From assembly GCF_001487165.1 (NCBI RefSeq), contig NZ_LN913006.1, positions 2,634,657 to 2,698,656 on the forward strand: 64,000 bases of DNA. Direction: 5' to 3'. The position numbers were made by a program, and so were the translations under genes. Every line of letters starts with the position of its first letter. The stretch's first letter is position 1. This stretch comes from Blautia massiliensis (ex Durand et al. 2017) (GTDB lineage: Bacteria; Bacillota; Clostridia; Lachnospirales; Lachnospiraceae). Below, one piece after another: positions 47,051-55,258 of this stretch. The notes beneath the pieces were generated by a model. That model saw only the letters and a program-made list of their open reading frames with translations, made no database searches and was not told the DNA's origin.

Positions 47051-47914
47051 TCATTCAGCAGAACCTTCTCCATCCAGAAGCGCCTTATAAATATCCCGCT
47101 TGGAAACACCACGATCCTTGGCAGCAAGCTTCATGGCATCCTTCCTGGAATTCCCCTGCTGCTCATACATCGCCACATGCTCCGCAATGGAAATCTCCTC
47201 CCAGGAAGCACGCTTCTCCGCCTCCATCTCACTGCGGCTCCTGCCCTCGATCACAAGAACACACTCACCCAGCGGCTTCTCATCTTTATAAAAATCCATC
47301 AGATCATCGATCGTAGTCCGGAATGCCGTCTCATGCTTCTTGGTCAGCTCTCTACAAAGAGTCATCCGGCGGTTGCCAAGCGCCTCTCTGAGCTCACCAA
47401 GAGTCCGTACAAGCCTGTGAGGTGCCTCATACAGGATAATAGTCCTGGTTTCACAGGAAAGCTCCTCCAGGATCGTTTTTCGTTCTTTCTTATCCGCCGG
47501 AAGAAAAGCCTCGAAAGCAAAACGCCTGGTATGCAGGCCTGACAAAGTCAGAGCAGTGATACAGGCAGCAGGACCCGGAAGTGAAGTCACTTCAATTCCG
47601 GCTTCATAGCACATGGCGGCAAGCTCCTCCCCGGGGTCTGAGATACCCGGAGTACCTGCATCTGTGATCAACGCAATGTTTGTACCCGCCAGCAGCTTTT
47701 CCACGAGGACATGGCCCTTATCGATCTTATTGTATTCGTGGTAGCTGGTCATGGGGGTTTTTATATCAAAATGATTCAGAAGTTTTATGCTGTTGCGGGT
47801 ATCCTCCGCAGCGATTAAGTCCACTTCCCGAAGGGTTCTTAGTACTCGAAGGGTGATGTCTTCGAGGTTTCCTATGGGGGTGGCGCATAAGTATAGTTTT
47901 CCATTTTGTTTCAT
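47051..47914 (-). CDS. rsmI: 16S rRNA 2'-O-ribose C1402 methyltransferase (RsmI)
   Basis: This SAM-dependent tetrapyrrole-methylase-fold enzyme modifies C1402 of 16S rRNA. The N-terminal LYLCATPIGNLEDIT, ITDAGTPGISDPG and SLPGPAACITAL motifs are standard. The start at 47914 (MKQNGKLYL) is chosen from family alignment; an upstream in-frame ATG would translate repeat sequence. The protein is 287 aa. It is separated from the trmN6-like gene by an 880-base repeat region, although rsmI follows that gene closely in Bacillus. Confidence 0.95.
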   Translation of the reverse strand: MKQNGKLYLCATPIGNLEDITLRVLRTLREVDLIAAEDTRNSIKLLNHFDIKTPMTSYHEYNKIDKGHVLVEKLLAGTNIALITDAGTPGISDPGEELAAMCYEAGIEVTSLPGPAACITALTLSGLHTRRFAFEAFLPADKKERKTILEELSCETRTIILYEAPHRLVRTLGELREALGNRRMTLCRELTKKHETAFRTTIDDLMDFYKDEKPLGECVLVIEGRSRSEMEAEKRASWEEISIAEHVAMYEQQGNSRKDAMKLAAKDRGVSKRDIYKALLDGEGSAE

Positions 47915-47930
47915 AATTTGCCTCTTTTCT

Positions 47931-48021
47931 CGCTTGACCGCGGGGAGTTGTTTTCCACTTGGCCGTGGGGGAGTTGTTTCGCTTGACCGCGGGGGATATT
48001 CCGCTTGACCGCGGGGTTTGT
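47931..48021 (-). repeat. Four copies of a 22-25-bp hairpin repeat in the rsmI leader
   Basis: Units start at 47931, 47956, 47980 and 48002. On the minus strand each reads CCCCGCGGTCAAGCG or a variant, forming a small stem (CCGC/GCGG) around GGTCAA. Unit 2 is CCACGGCCAAGTGG, where both sides of the stem changed together. Confidence 0.75.
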
Positions 48022-48137
48022 TTAAGTTTGGGAACTTTGAAAACCGCAAAGGGGCCGCAAAGCCGCGCCCCCTCTGCACACCCCTTGGGCTTTTTTTAAG
48101 TAGTGCAAGGGATTCGTTGTTCTTATTTGTTGACTTG

Positions 48138-48437
48138 TGTCTGTATGCTTCGGTATTCAGCGCACTACGCTGTGCCGATGTTGTTTTATTTCTTCACTTT
48201 CTCTGTGGTTCTCTTCTGGCAAGGTGTCTGTATTCTTCGGTACTCAGCGCACTACGCTGTGCCGATGTTGTTTTATTTCTTCACTTTCTCTGTGGATCTC
48301 TTCTGGCAAGGTGTCTGTATTCTTCGATACTCAGCGCGCCATGCTATGCCGATATTATTTCATTTCTTCACTTTCTCTGTGGTTCACTTCCGGCAAGGTG
48401 TCTGTATTCTTCGGTACTCAGCGCACTACGCGTTGCG
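48138..48437. repeat. 87-bp tandem repeat, three and a half copies
   Basis: Copies start at 48138, 48225, 48312 and 48399 (last one partial), each beginning TGTCTGTATTCTTCGGTACT with few substitutions. Each contains the partly palindromic AGCGCACTACGCTGTGC. Confidence 0.93.
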
Positions 48438-48457
48438 ATCTCTCGCTTTGGATCTCA

Positions 48458-48639
48458 GGCGAGGGGAGGCAGGCTGCTGGTGGTGACGTTAGCGGAGCCC
48501 CCGTCAGCGAGGTGAGGATAGCTGCTGCCACCGAGCGCACTGTTTGAGCGAAGCGAGTTTGCGCGAATGGCAGCAAACCGGCGCCGCAGCCGAGCAGGGG
48601 GCGCAGCGTGTCACCACCAGCAGCCTGCCTCCCCTCGCC
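48458..48639. repeat. Long hairpin element (182 bp), relative of 741-941
   Basis: The outer arms 48458-48487 and 48610-48639 are perfect 30-bp inverted repeats. Inner pairing includes GCTGCCA/TGGCAGC and GCGCAC.../...TTGCGC. The apical part around 48545-48560 reads TTGAGCGAAGCGAGTT, nearly the same as CTGAGCGCAGCGAGTT in the element at 741-941. Confidence 0.85.
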
Positions 48640-48798
48640 GTCCCTTCACCAACCGAAGTACCACAGCCACCACTACCTCCCAGCCATCCAGCGCAGCGCC
48701 GATGGCCCAAAACCTCCCGAGCAGCCTCCCAATCTCTCACAACCAAACAACCAACCAGGCAGTCACCCTAAGCCACAACATCACAACATTCACAACAT

Positions 48799-49539
48799 TC
48801 ACACCATCCGATACAACTCCAAAACATCCTCCGTATAAACCCCAGGCCGCTCATAAACCACCAGCGGCCGCTCAACCCGGATCCTGGAATTCCCACCCTT
48901 ACAAGCCTCGATCAACACCATATTCGGCTCCTTATCAATAAAAGGATACACCAGCTGCATCCTCTTAGGCTCCAGCTTATACTTCGTCAAAGTCGCCATC
49001 AGCTCCACCAGCCGAAACGGCCTGTGCACCAGAAAAAACCGCCCCCGATCCTTCAGGACCCGGGCAGCCTGACAAGCCACATCATCAAACGAACACAAAA
49101 TCTCATGCCTCGCGATCGCCTTCGGAAGATGCGGATTCGTCAACCCATGCTGCCCGATCATATACGGCGGATTACACGTCACCACATCAAAAGAAGCCGC
49201 CCCAAAAATCCCGGCAGCCTCCCTGATATCACCCTCAACGATCCGAACCCTGTCCTCAAGACCATTATACCTCACACTACGGTCAGCCATCTCCGCACAC
49301 TCATGCTGAATCTCCAGCCCCGTGAAATGCTCCCCATCCGTACGATCAGAAAGCAAGATCGGAATGATCCCCGTACCGGTCCCCATATCCAGAGCAACCT
49401 CACCCCTCTTCACCCGGGCAAAGCCAGACAACAGAACCGCATCCATCCCAAAGCAAAACTTCTTCGGATCCTGGATCACAAACAACCCATTCTGAAGATC
49501 ATCCACACGCTCACCGCAATAAACCAGATCACTTCTCAT
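48799..49539 (-). CDS. tRNA1(Val) A37 N6-methyltransferase-like (TrmN6/YabB family)
   Basis: This class I SAM methyltransferase has motif I DMGTGTG (51-57) and the amino-methylation motif NPPY (123-126). It fits the TrmN6/YfiC group, called YabB in Bacillus, where it also follows the ricT and holB genes. The protein is 246 aa. The start at 49539 overlaps the end of ricT by 11 bases and has GGGAG upstream. The exact tRNA target is inferred from the family. Confidence 0.85.
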   Translation of the reverse strand: MRSDLVYCGERVDDLQNGLFVIQDPKKFCFGMDAVLLSGFARVKRGEVALDMGTGTGIIPILLSDRTDGEHFTGLEIQHECAEMADRSVRYNGLEDRVRIVEGDIREAAGIFGAASFDVVTCNPPYMIGQHGLTNPHLPKAIARHEILCSFDDVACQAARVLKDRGRFFLVHRPFRLVELMATLTKYKLEPKRMQLVYPFIDKEPNMVLIEACKGGNSRIRVERPLVVYERPGVYTEDVLELYRMV

Positions 49540-50422
49540 TCGGCTTCGAATCTCCCTTTTTAACCTCTTTCTCCTCGTGGTCAGCAGAACCACCCTTACC
49601 CTTTTTTCTCTTAGGGCGGAACCTCAGATCACGGACCGGAAACTCCTGGATCTCCTTCTCGTCATTCACCTCAACCACGATCTTAACCATCTGCCGGAGA
49701 ACATTCACACTCTGGACCGTACCCGAAACACCCTGCGGCGTCGTTACCATATCACCGATACCCGGAAGATTCCGGTTCAGCTCCTCATAAGTCTCCTGCT
49801 CATTCTTCAGACAGCACATCAGACGACCACAGACACCAGAAATCTTCGTCTGGTTCAGAGAAAGATTCTGCTCCTTCGCCATCTTGATGGAAACCGGCGC
49901 AAACTCCGAAAGATACGTATGACAGCAAAGCGTCCTTCCACAGATACCAATACCGCCAAGGATCTTCGTCTCATCACGGACACCGATCTGACGAAGCTCA
50001 ATCCTGGTCTTAAACACAGACGCCAGATCCTTAACCAGCTGCCGGAAATCAATACGGCCATCCGCTGTAAAATAAAACAGCACCTTGTTATTATCAAAGG
50101 TATACTCCGCATCGATCAGCTTCATATCAAGCTCATGCTCACGGATCTTCTTCTTACAGATCTTAAAAGCCTCTTTCTCCTTCTGGCGGTTCTCAGCCTC
50201 ATGGTCCTCGTCCTCCTTCGTTGCAACACGGAGAACCTCCTTCAGCGGATGGACCACCTCGTCCTCCTTCACGCTGCGCGGCTCCAGGACAACACGGCCA
50301 TACTCCACACCACGGGCAGTCTCCACGATCACATGATCGCCGACCTTCACCTTATAATTCTTAGGATTAAAATAATAAATCTTACCAACGTTACGAAATC
50401 TGACTCCAACTACCTTTTCCAT
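49529..50422 (-). CDS. ricT: PSP1-domain regulatory iron-sulfur protein (RicT/YaaT)
   Basis: RicT is a member of the RicAFT complex that carries Fe-S clusters and affects RNA processing by RNase Y in Bacillus. Conserved cysteines are C161, C166, C167 and C198, C203, C204 (GICGRTLCC, GVCGRLMCC). A basic C-terminal tail follows. The protein is 297 aa, near the usual 275. It starts one base after the holB stop, in the conserved holB-yaaT order. Confidence 0.92.
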   Translation of the reverse strand: MEKVVGVRFRNVGKIYYFNPKNYKVKVGDHVIVETARGVEYGRVVLEPRSVKEDEVVHPLKEVLRVATKEDEDHEAENRQKEKEAFKICKKKIREHELDMKLIDAEYTFDNNKVLFYFTADGRIDFRQLVKDLASVFKTRIELRQIGVRDETKILGGIGICGRTLCCHTYLSEFAPVSIKMAKEQNLSLNQTKISGVCGRLMCCLKNEQETYEELNRNLPGIGDMVTTPQGVSGTVQSVNVLRQMVKIVVEVNDEKEIQEFPVRDLRFRPKRKKGKGGSADHEEKEVKKGDSKPNEK

Positions 50423-50423
50423 T

Positions 50424-51413
50424 CTATTTCTCCCTAATTGTCAGGAACAGGAGCTCCAGGGCAAGTTCGAGATTAACATTGGCACGGAGACGCACCTTCG
50501 TCTTCTCCAGTGCCTCAAGGATTTTTTCGATATTCTCATAAGAACGCTCGCTGGCCTGCTCTCTGATAAAATTAATCTCCTGTTTAAAAACCAGGTTGTC
50601 AATTTCCCTTGTTGCCTTAAACATCAGAACATCGCGGAACCAGAACTGGAAAATATCCAGATAATCATTGATATTATTCTTATCAGCAGTCAAAGTCTTG
50701 ATCGCCTCTGTCAGCTCATAAACCTCCATGGAATTGGCATATTTCAAAATCTTCAGGGCATTGGCAGTCATATCCGCAAACTCCTGAGAAGTCGCAGCCT
50801 CCTTCGCCTTGCCGATACTGCCCTGCGCATAAGACGCATCGATCTCAGCCTGATAATCCGGCACCTGAAGATGCTCCATCAGATATTCCTTCACAAGACT
50901 GTCATCCACCACCTTCAGATCCAGACGCACACATCTGGAACGGATCGTAGGAAGAAGACTGTCGATATTGCTTGTCAGCAGCATGATCACCGCATATTCC
51001 GGCGGTTCCTCGATAGTTTTCAAAATGGCATTCTGCGCCTGTACCGTCATCATCTCCGCATCCGGAATGATATAGATCTTATACGGACTGCAGTACGGCT
51101 TGATATCCACATCACGCACAACCTGGTCACGCACCTCGTCAATGCTGATGCTTCCAGGTTTCTCATGAGTTACTGTAATGATATCCGGATGATTCTTGCC
51201 GATCACCTTCTTACAGGAATCACAAGTCATACACGGTTCAGACTCTCCCGATTCACACTGCAGCGCTGCCGCAAAAGTTCCCGCAAGAAGCTTCTTGCCG
51301 GATCCCGGTTCCCCTGTAAAAATATAAGAGTGGGATACCTTCCCTGTCTCTATCGCATTCTTCAAATGCCTGATTATATCGTCATGGCCGATGATGTCAT
51401 GAAATCCTGCCAT
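50424..51413 (-). CDS. holB: DNA polymerase III delta' subunit (HolB)
   Basis: HolB is a clamp-loader subunit of the replicative polymerase. The AAA+ fold has a P-loop-like GEPGSGKK (34-41), missing the usual Thr/Ser after the lysine as in other delta' subunits. Zinc cysteines are in CMTCDSCKK (C61, C64, C67). The protein is 329 aa. The ATG at 51413 has GAGGTGAT upstream. Confidence 0.92.
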   Translation of the reverse strand: MAGFHDIIGHDDIIRHLKNAIETGKVSHSYIFTGEPGSGKKLLAGTFAAALQCESGESEPCMTCDSCKKVIGKNHPDIITVTHEKPGSISIDEVRDQVVRDVDIKPYCSPYKIYIIPDAEMMTVQAQNAILKTIEEPPEYAVIMLLTSNIDSLLPTIRSRCVRLDLKVVDDSLVKEYLMEHLQVPDYQAEIDASYAQGSIGKAKEAATSQEFADMTANALKILKYANSMEVYELTEAIKTLTADKNNINDYLDIFQFWFRDVLMFKATREIDNLVFKQEINFIREQASERSYENIEKILEALEKTKVRLRANVNLELALELLFLTIREK

Positions 51414-51514
51414 AAGAATCACCTCTTTCTGCCTTTTGTGCCCTCCGTTATACCCGGCGGACATCTTTCAACTAATTATAACATAATCTTCTGTATAAAA
51501 AAAACTATTTTTCC

Positions 51515-52102
51515 TTATTGTACAGATTTTATATAATTTACGATCTCCTTCACACATTCATCCAGATTATGATTCTCAAAACGCTTCCATATACCTGCTT
51601 TAAGAATATTTTCCTCGGAAAAATCATTCTGGTCTGCAAGAAAACGCCTGCACATCTCCTCGTACTTCGGCACCTCCTGGGTCTTCTCCCTGGCAAGCGC
51701 ACGCTCCAGACGCTCTCCGTCTTCCACCTCTATATAAATAGGCCACATCACTTCATTGCCGTAATACTCCCGGAGCCTCACAAAAGACTCCAGTGTACCG
51801 ATCCCCAGATAGCTGTCATTACCCACAGACACCTGCCCGTCATCCGCAGTAAAATATGTCCACGGCCCGTAAACCGTCTGATAAGTACGCGCCTCGATCA
51901 GCTTCCCGTTTCTTCGGAACTCCTTCAGTTTATTCTCATCTGCAAAAAAATATTCTCTTCCGTTCTCCTCTCCATCCCGGATCGGACGGGTAGTATAGAT
52001 CACAAGCCGCTTAAGCCCCAGCTCCTGATTCCCCTCCAGCTGTCTGTAAATACTGTCCTTACCGGAAGAGCTTTTTCCCATAATGTAAAAAATCTTTCCC
52101 AT
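51515..52102 (-). CDS. Guanylate kinase-like nucleotide kinase
   Basis: The P-loop GKSSSGKDS (9-17) is followed by YTTRPIRDGEENGREYFF, the GMP-binding segment of guanylate kinases. The protein is 195 aa. It occupies the position held by tmk in the Bacillus yaaO-tmk-holB block, but the motifs are of the guanylate kinase type. It may be a second guanylate kinase or a kinase of altered specificity. AGAGGAGAC precedes the start. Confidence 0.8.
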   Translation of the reverse strand: MGKIFYIMGKSSSGKDSIYRQLEGNQELGLKRLVIYTTRPIRDGEENGREYFFADENKLKEFRRNGKLIEARTYQTVYGPWTYFTADDGQVSVGNDSYLGIGTLESFVRLREYYGNEVMWPIYIEVEDGERLERALAREKTQEVPKYEEMCRRFLADQNDFSEENILKAGIWKRFENHNLDECVKEIVNYIKSVQ

Positions 52103-52178
52103 ATGTCTCCTCTGCTGCATATGCGTTACTATACACGCTCTGATCCGTAATACACAGAGCCGTCTGCTGCCACGCACC

Positions 52179-53618
52179 TCACATCTCATTTCTCACAACA
52201 CACACCGTCTCACTGGTCTGGTCGCTCAGGCCCTGGACCTCAAAGCCCTGTTCCAGGTATCTTCTCACATTTTTTACGAAATGTCCAGAAATCTGTTCAC
52301 CCGGAACGATCAGCGGGATTCCCGGCGGATAAAGATACGCAAACTCCCCGGACGTACGTCCGATACACTCATCCAGCGGACACCGCTCACTCTCCGCATC
52401 CATAGCCTGGGAGATCCGCATGATCTGCTTCATTTTTCCGTTTTTCAAAGGTTCCTTCTCCACAGCCTCTTCTCTGTATTTTAACGATTCACGGCGGTCG
52501 ATCTCTTCAATAGCATCACAAAGCCGCTCAAAGCCCTCCGCCGTATCACCCACAGCCGCCAGCGCCAGCACATAATTCTCCGCCTCCATCTCCATTTCCA
52601 GATGAAACTCCCTCCGGAGGATCTGGTGCAGCTCCCGGCCGTTCAGCGAACTGTTCACAGTAGAAAGCAATATCTTGGATCTGTCAAAATCAAAAACTCT
52701 CTGGCACTCACAGGCCTGCGGCGTTACCAGCCGGATATACTTACACTCGGAAAGACGCCTGCGTGCTTTTTCCAGATTCTCCGTAAACACACGGAACATC
52801 TCATCCCCCTCACGCTCCAGCTTATCCATGCACGCATCAATGCTGCTCATAAGAATATAAGAAGGACTGCTGCTCTGATAGATTCCCAGAAAACGCTTCA
52901 GTTTTTCCTGGCTCACACGATCACTGCACAGGTGGATCACCCCCGTTTGGGTCAGACAGGGCAGCGTCTTATGCACACTGTTGATCACCACATCCGCACC
53001 AAGCTGCGCCGCAGACACCGGAAAATAATCCGAAAACCGAAAATGCGCCCCGTGAGCCTCATCCACGATCAGCGGCACACCATAGCGATGCGCGATCTCC
53101 GCGATCCTAGCCACATCCGACACGATGCCGTCATAAGTCGGTGAAGTGATCAGCACCGCCTGGATCTCCGGATTTTCCGCCAGATACATTTCCACACGGC
53201 CGGGTGAAATCCCTCCGTTTATCCCCAATTTCGGATCCTCTTGTGGATAAATATACGTGGCACTCAGCTCCCGCAGATAAATCGCATGGTAAACCGCCTT
53301 ATGGCAGTTCCTTGCCACCAGGATCTGTCCCCCCTTATCCACAGCCGCAGACACCGCCGCCAGGATCGCCCCGGAGCTTCCATTAATACTGTAAAAACTC
53401 TCCGGCACACCATAAAGCCGTGCAACATCCTCCTGGGCCCTTTTCAAAATATCCTCAGCATGATGCAGGTTATCAAACCCGTCAATCTCCGTAATATCCC
53501 TCTCCACCGGAAAATCCCCATCCACAGCCAGCGGATTCCTCTTATGCCCCGGCATATGAAACGGATAAAAATCACTCTTACCGTACGCTTCCAGTTTCTT
53601 GTATAATCTGTCTTCCAT
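52179..53618 (-). CDS. Orn/Lys/Arg decarboxylase family protein (YaaO/SpeA type)
   Basis: This PLP-dependent fold type I decarboxylase has the signature FYPFHMPGHKRNP near residues 17-29, D186 in VDEAHGAH and PLP lysine K217 in INSVHKTLP. The protein is 479 aa. Members decarboxylate arginine, lysine or ornithine to polyamines; the substrate cannot be fixed here. It is first in the block leading to holB, as yaaO is in Bacillus. AAAGGA lies before the ATG at 53618. Confidence 0.87.
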   Translation of the reverse strand: MEDRLYKKLEAYGKSDFYPFHMPGHKRNPLAVDGDFPVERDITEIDGFDNLHHAEDILKRAQEDVARLYGVPESFYSINGSSGAILAAVSAAVDKGGQILVARNCHKAVYHAIYLRELSATYIYPQEDPKLGINGGISPGRVEMYLAENPEIQAVLITSPTYDGIVSDVARIAEIAHRYGVPLIVDEAHGAHFRFSDYFPVSAAQLGADVVINSVHKTLPCLTQTGVIHLCSDRVSQEKLKRFLGIYQSSSPSYILMSSIDACMDKLEREGDEMFRVFTENLEKARRRLSECKYIRLVTPQACECQRVFDFDRSKILLSTVNSSLNGRELHQILRREFHLEMEMEAENYVLALAAVGDTAEGFERLCDAIEEIDRRESLKYREEAVEKEPLKNGKMKQIMRISQAMDAESERCPLDECIGRTSGEFAYLYPPGIPLIVPGEQISGHFVKNVRRYLEQGFEVQGLSDQTSETVCVVRNEM

Positions 53619-53931
53619 AGTTCGTCCTTTCAAAAAATCCACCTCTGTTACTTTCCTCATATCAATATCACAGTTAGTTTCATTATACCTGAAACGAATT
53701 TTTCTGTCACTGACGATTATCCATATTTCAGATTTTTGCATCTAAGTCGGATGTATACCGTGGTAAATTTTCGCAGTAAACAGGTTGACAAAATATCATC
53801 TCGCACATATAATAATTTCAGAATCAAAAAACACTTTGTGTTTTTGTAAGGACGGCGTTGCGACGGCGTTCTATTTTTTTGTCAAAAAACAAGGAGGGGC
53901 TATCACCAGACGATATTCCCCTCCATTTTTA

Positions 53932-54468
53932 TCACATCTCAGCAAAATCGATCCTCAGCTCCTCATAGATCCCCACTTTGATCGAATCCTGAAATGTATA
54001 CTGCTCCGTATCCTCATTTTCAAAATCATACACCACTACCAGCTTCTTCACAGGATCCACGATCCAGTACTCTCTCACACCGGCAGTCCTGTATTTAAAC
54101 AGCTTGGTATAATAATCCATACGCCTGCTCGCCGGAGAAACGATCTCGATGATCCAGTCCGGAGCCCCCTTACATCCCCTGTCATCCAGCTTATCCGGAT
54201 CACAGATAACAGAAACATCCGGTTCCACATAAGTATTCGTCTTCTCATCCAGATACACCGCAAACGGTGCGGCAAACACCTCACATTTGCCCTTGTTAGA
54301 ATCTATATAGTTACCTATCTTTCTGGACAAAATACTTGAAATCCTCTGATGCATCGTATTCGGCGGCGCCATATAATAAATATGTCCATCGATCAGTTCC
54401 GCTCTTTCACCCTCCGGCAAAGCATAAATATCCTCTATCGTATAAATTCTTTCCCTCAACAGCGGCAT
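53932..54468 (-). CDS. Uma2-family (DUF820) restriction-endonuclease-like protein
   Basis: This 178-aa protein of the PD-(D/E)xK nuclease fold has EPDVSVICDP and PDWIIEIVSPASRRMDYYTK, supplying D, E and K of the active site. Proteins of this family are common in multiple copies and their role is not settled. The ATG at 54468 has GGAGTGGAG upstream. It stands alone between the decarboxylase gene and a two-component system. Confidence 0.87.
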   Translation of the reverse strand: MPLLRERIYTIEDIYALPEGERAELIDGHIYYMAPPNTMHQRISSILSRKIGNYIDSNKGKCEVFAAPFAVYLDEKTNTYVEPDVSVICDPDKLDDRGCKGAPDWIIEIVSPASRRMDYYTKLFKYRTAGVREYWIVDPVKKLVVVYDFENEDTEQYTFQDSIKVGIYEELRIDFAEM

Positions 54469-54568
54469 ATCTCCACTCCTCTCAAAAGCACCCGACAGAT
54501 CATACACCATCATTCCGATCTGCACTCATACACCTGCAACAGCTCCATCCGAAGCCTTCCCCGCAGGC

Positions 54569-55258
54569 TCACACCTTAAACCGGTACCCCACACCCCAGA
54601 TCGTCTCAATATACTGAGGCTTGGCCGTATTAAACTCGATCTTTTCACGGATCTTCTTGATATGCACCGTAACCGTAGCGATATCACCCACAGACTCCAT
54701 ATCCCAAATCTCCCGGAAAAGCTCCTCCTTTGTAAAAACCCTGTTCGGATTCTCAGCCAGAAAAGTCAAAAGATCAAACTCCTTGGTAGTAAACGTCGTC
54801 TCCTCACCATTGACCCACACACGCCTGGCCGTCTTATCGATCTTAATACCACGGATCTCAATCACATCATTCTTATGCACATTGGAACCAACCAGCCGGT
54901 TATAACGCTCCATATGCGCCTTCACACGTGCAACCAGCTCACTTGGGCTGAACGGCTTGGTCATATAATCATCCGCGCCAAGACCCAGTCCCCGGATCTT
55001 ATCGATATCATCCTTCTTGGCCGAAACCATAATGATCGGCGTATTCTTCTCCTCACGGACCTGCCGGCAGATATCAAAGCCATCCACCTCCGGAAGCATC
55101 AGATCCAGGATGATCAGATCAAACTCCTCCTTCATAGCACGTACAAGCCCCGTATCACCACGGTTCTCGATCTCCACTTCAAAACCCGAAAGCTCCAGAT
55201 AATCCTTCTCCAGATCCGCGATCGCTTCCTCATCCTCTATGATCAAAATCCTACTCAT
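54569..55258 (-). CDS. OmpR-family response regulator
   Basis: The receiver domain has D9-E10 (IIEDEE), phospho-acceptor D52 (LIILDLMLPEVDG) and a lysine in MTKPFSPSEL. A winged-helix DNA-binding domain ends in TIWGVGYRFKV. The protein is 229 aa and resembles VanR/PhoB-type regulators. The start overlaps the kinase gene by eight bases in reverse order of many pairs (kinase upstream, regulator downstream). Confidence 0.93.
   Translation of the reverse strand: MSRILIIEDEEAIADLEKDYLELSGFEVEIENRGDTGLVRAMKEEFDLIILDLMLPEVDGFDICRQVREEKNTPIIMVSAKKDDIDKIRGLGLGADDYMTKPFSPSELVARVKAHMERYNRLVGSNVHKNDVIEIRGIKIDKTARRVWVNGEETTFTTKEFDLLTFLAENPNRVFTKEELFREIWDMESVGDIATVTVHIKKIREKIEFNTAKPQYIETIWGVGYRFKV

Larger units (their letters stand above)
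47915..48798. other. Repeat-rich gene-free region upstream of rsmI
   Basis: No real gene is seen in these 884 bases. In order they hold a four-copy short hairpin repeat (47931-48021), a GC-rich hairpin zone (about 48045-48100) ending in T7, an 87-bp tandem repeat (48138-48437), a long hairpin (48458-48639) and a C/A-rich tail poor in G. Open frames of 124-165 codons occur in all three plus frames of the 87-bp repeat, only because its period is a multiple of three. Confidence 0.75.

Noticed and set aside
47931-48437. CRISPR array
   Set aside because: The repeats are either adjacent without spacers (87 bp) or of uneven length with no unique spacers, and no cas genes are present.
48018-48547. 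Three overlapping plus-strand open frames of 127-165 codons
   Set aside because: They are produced by the 87-bp tandem repeat, whose period is a multiple of three; all frames stay open and none has a start site or known domain.
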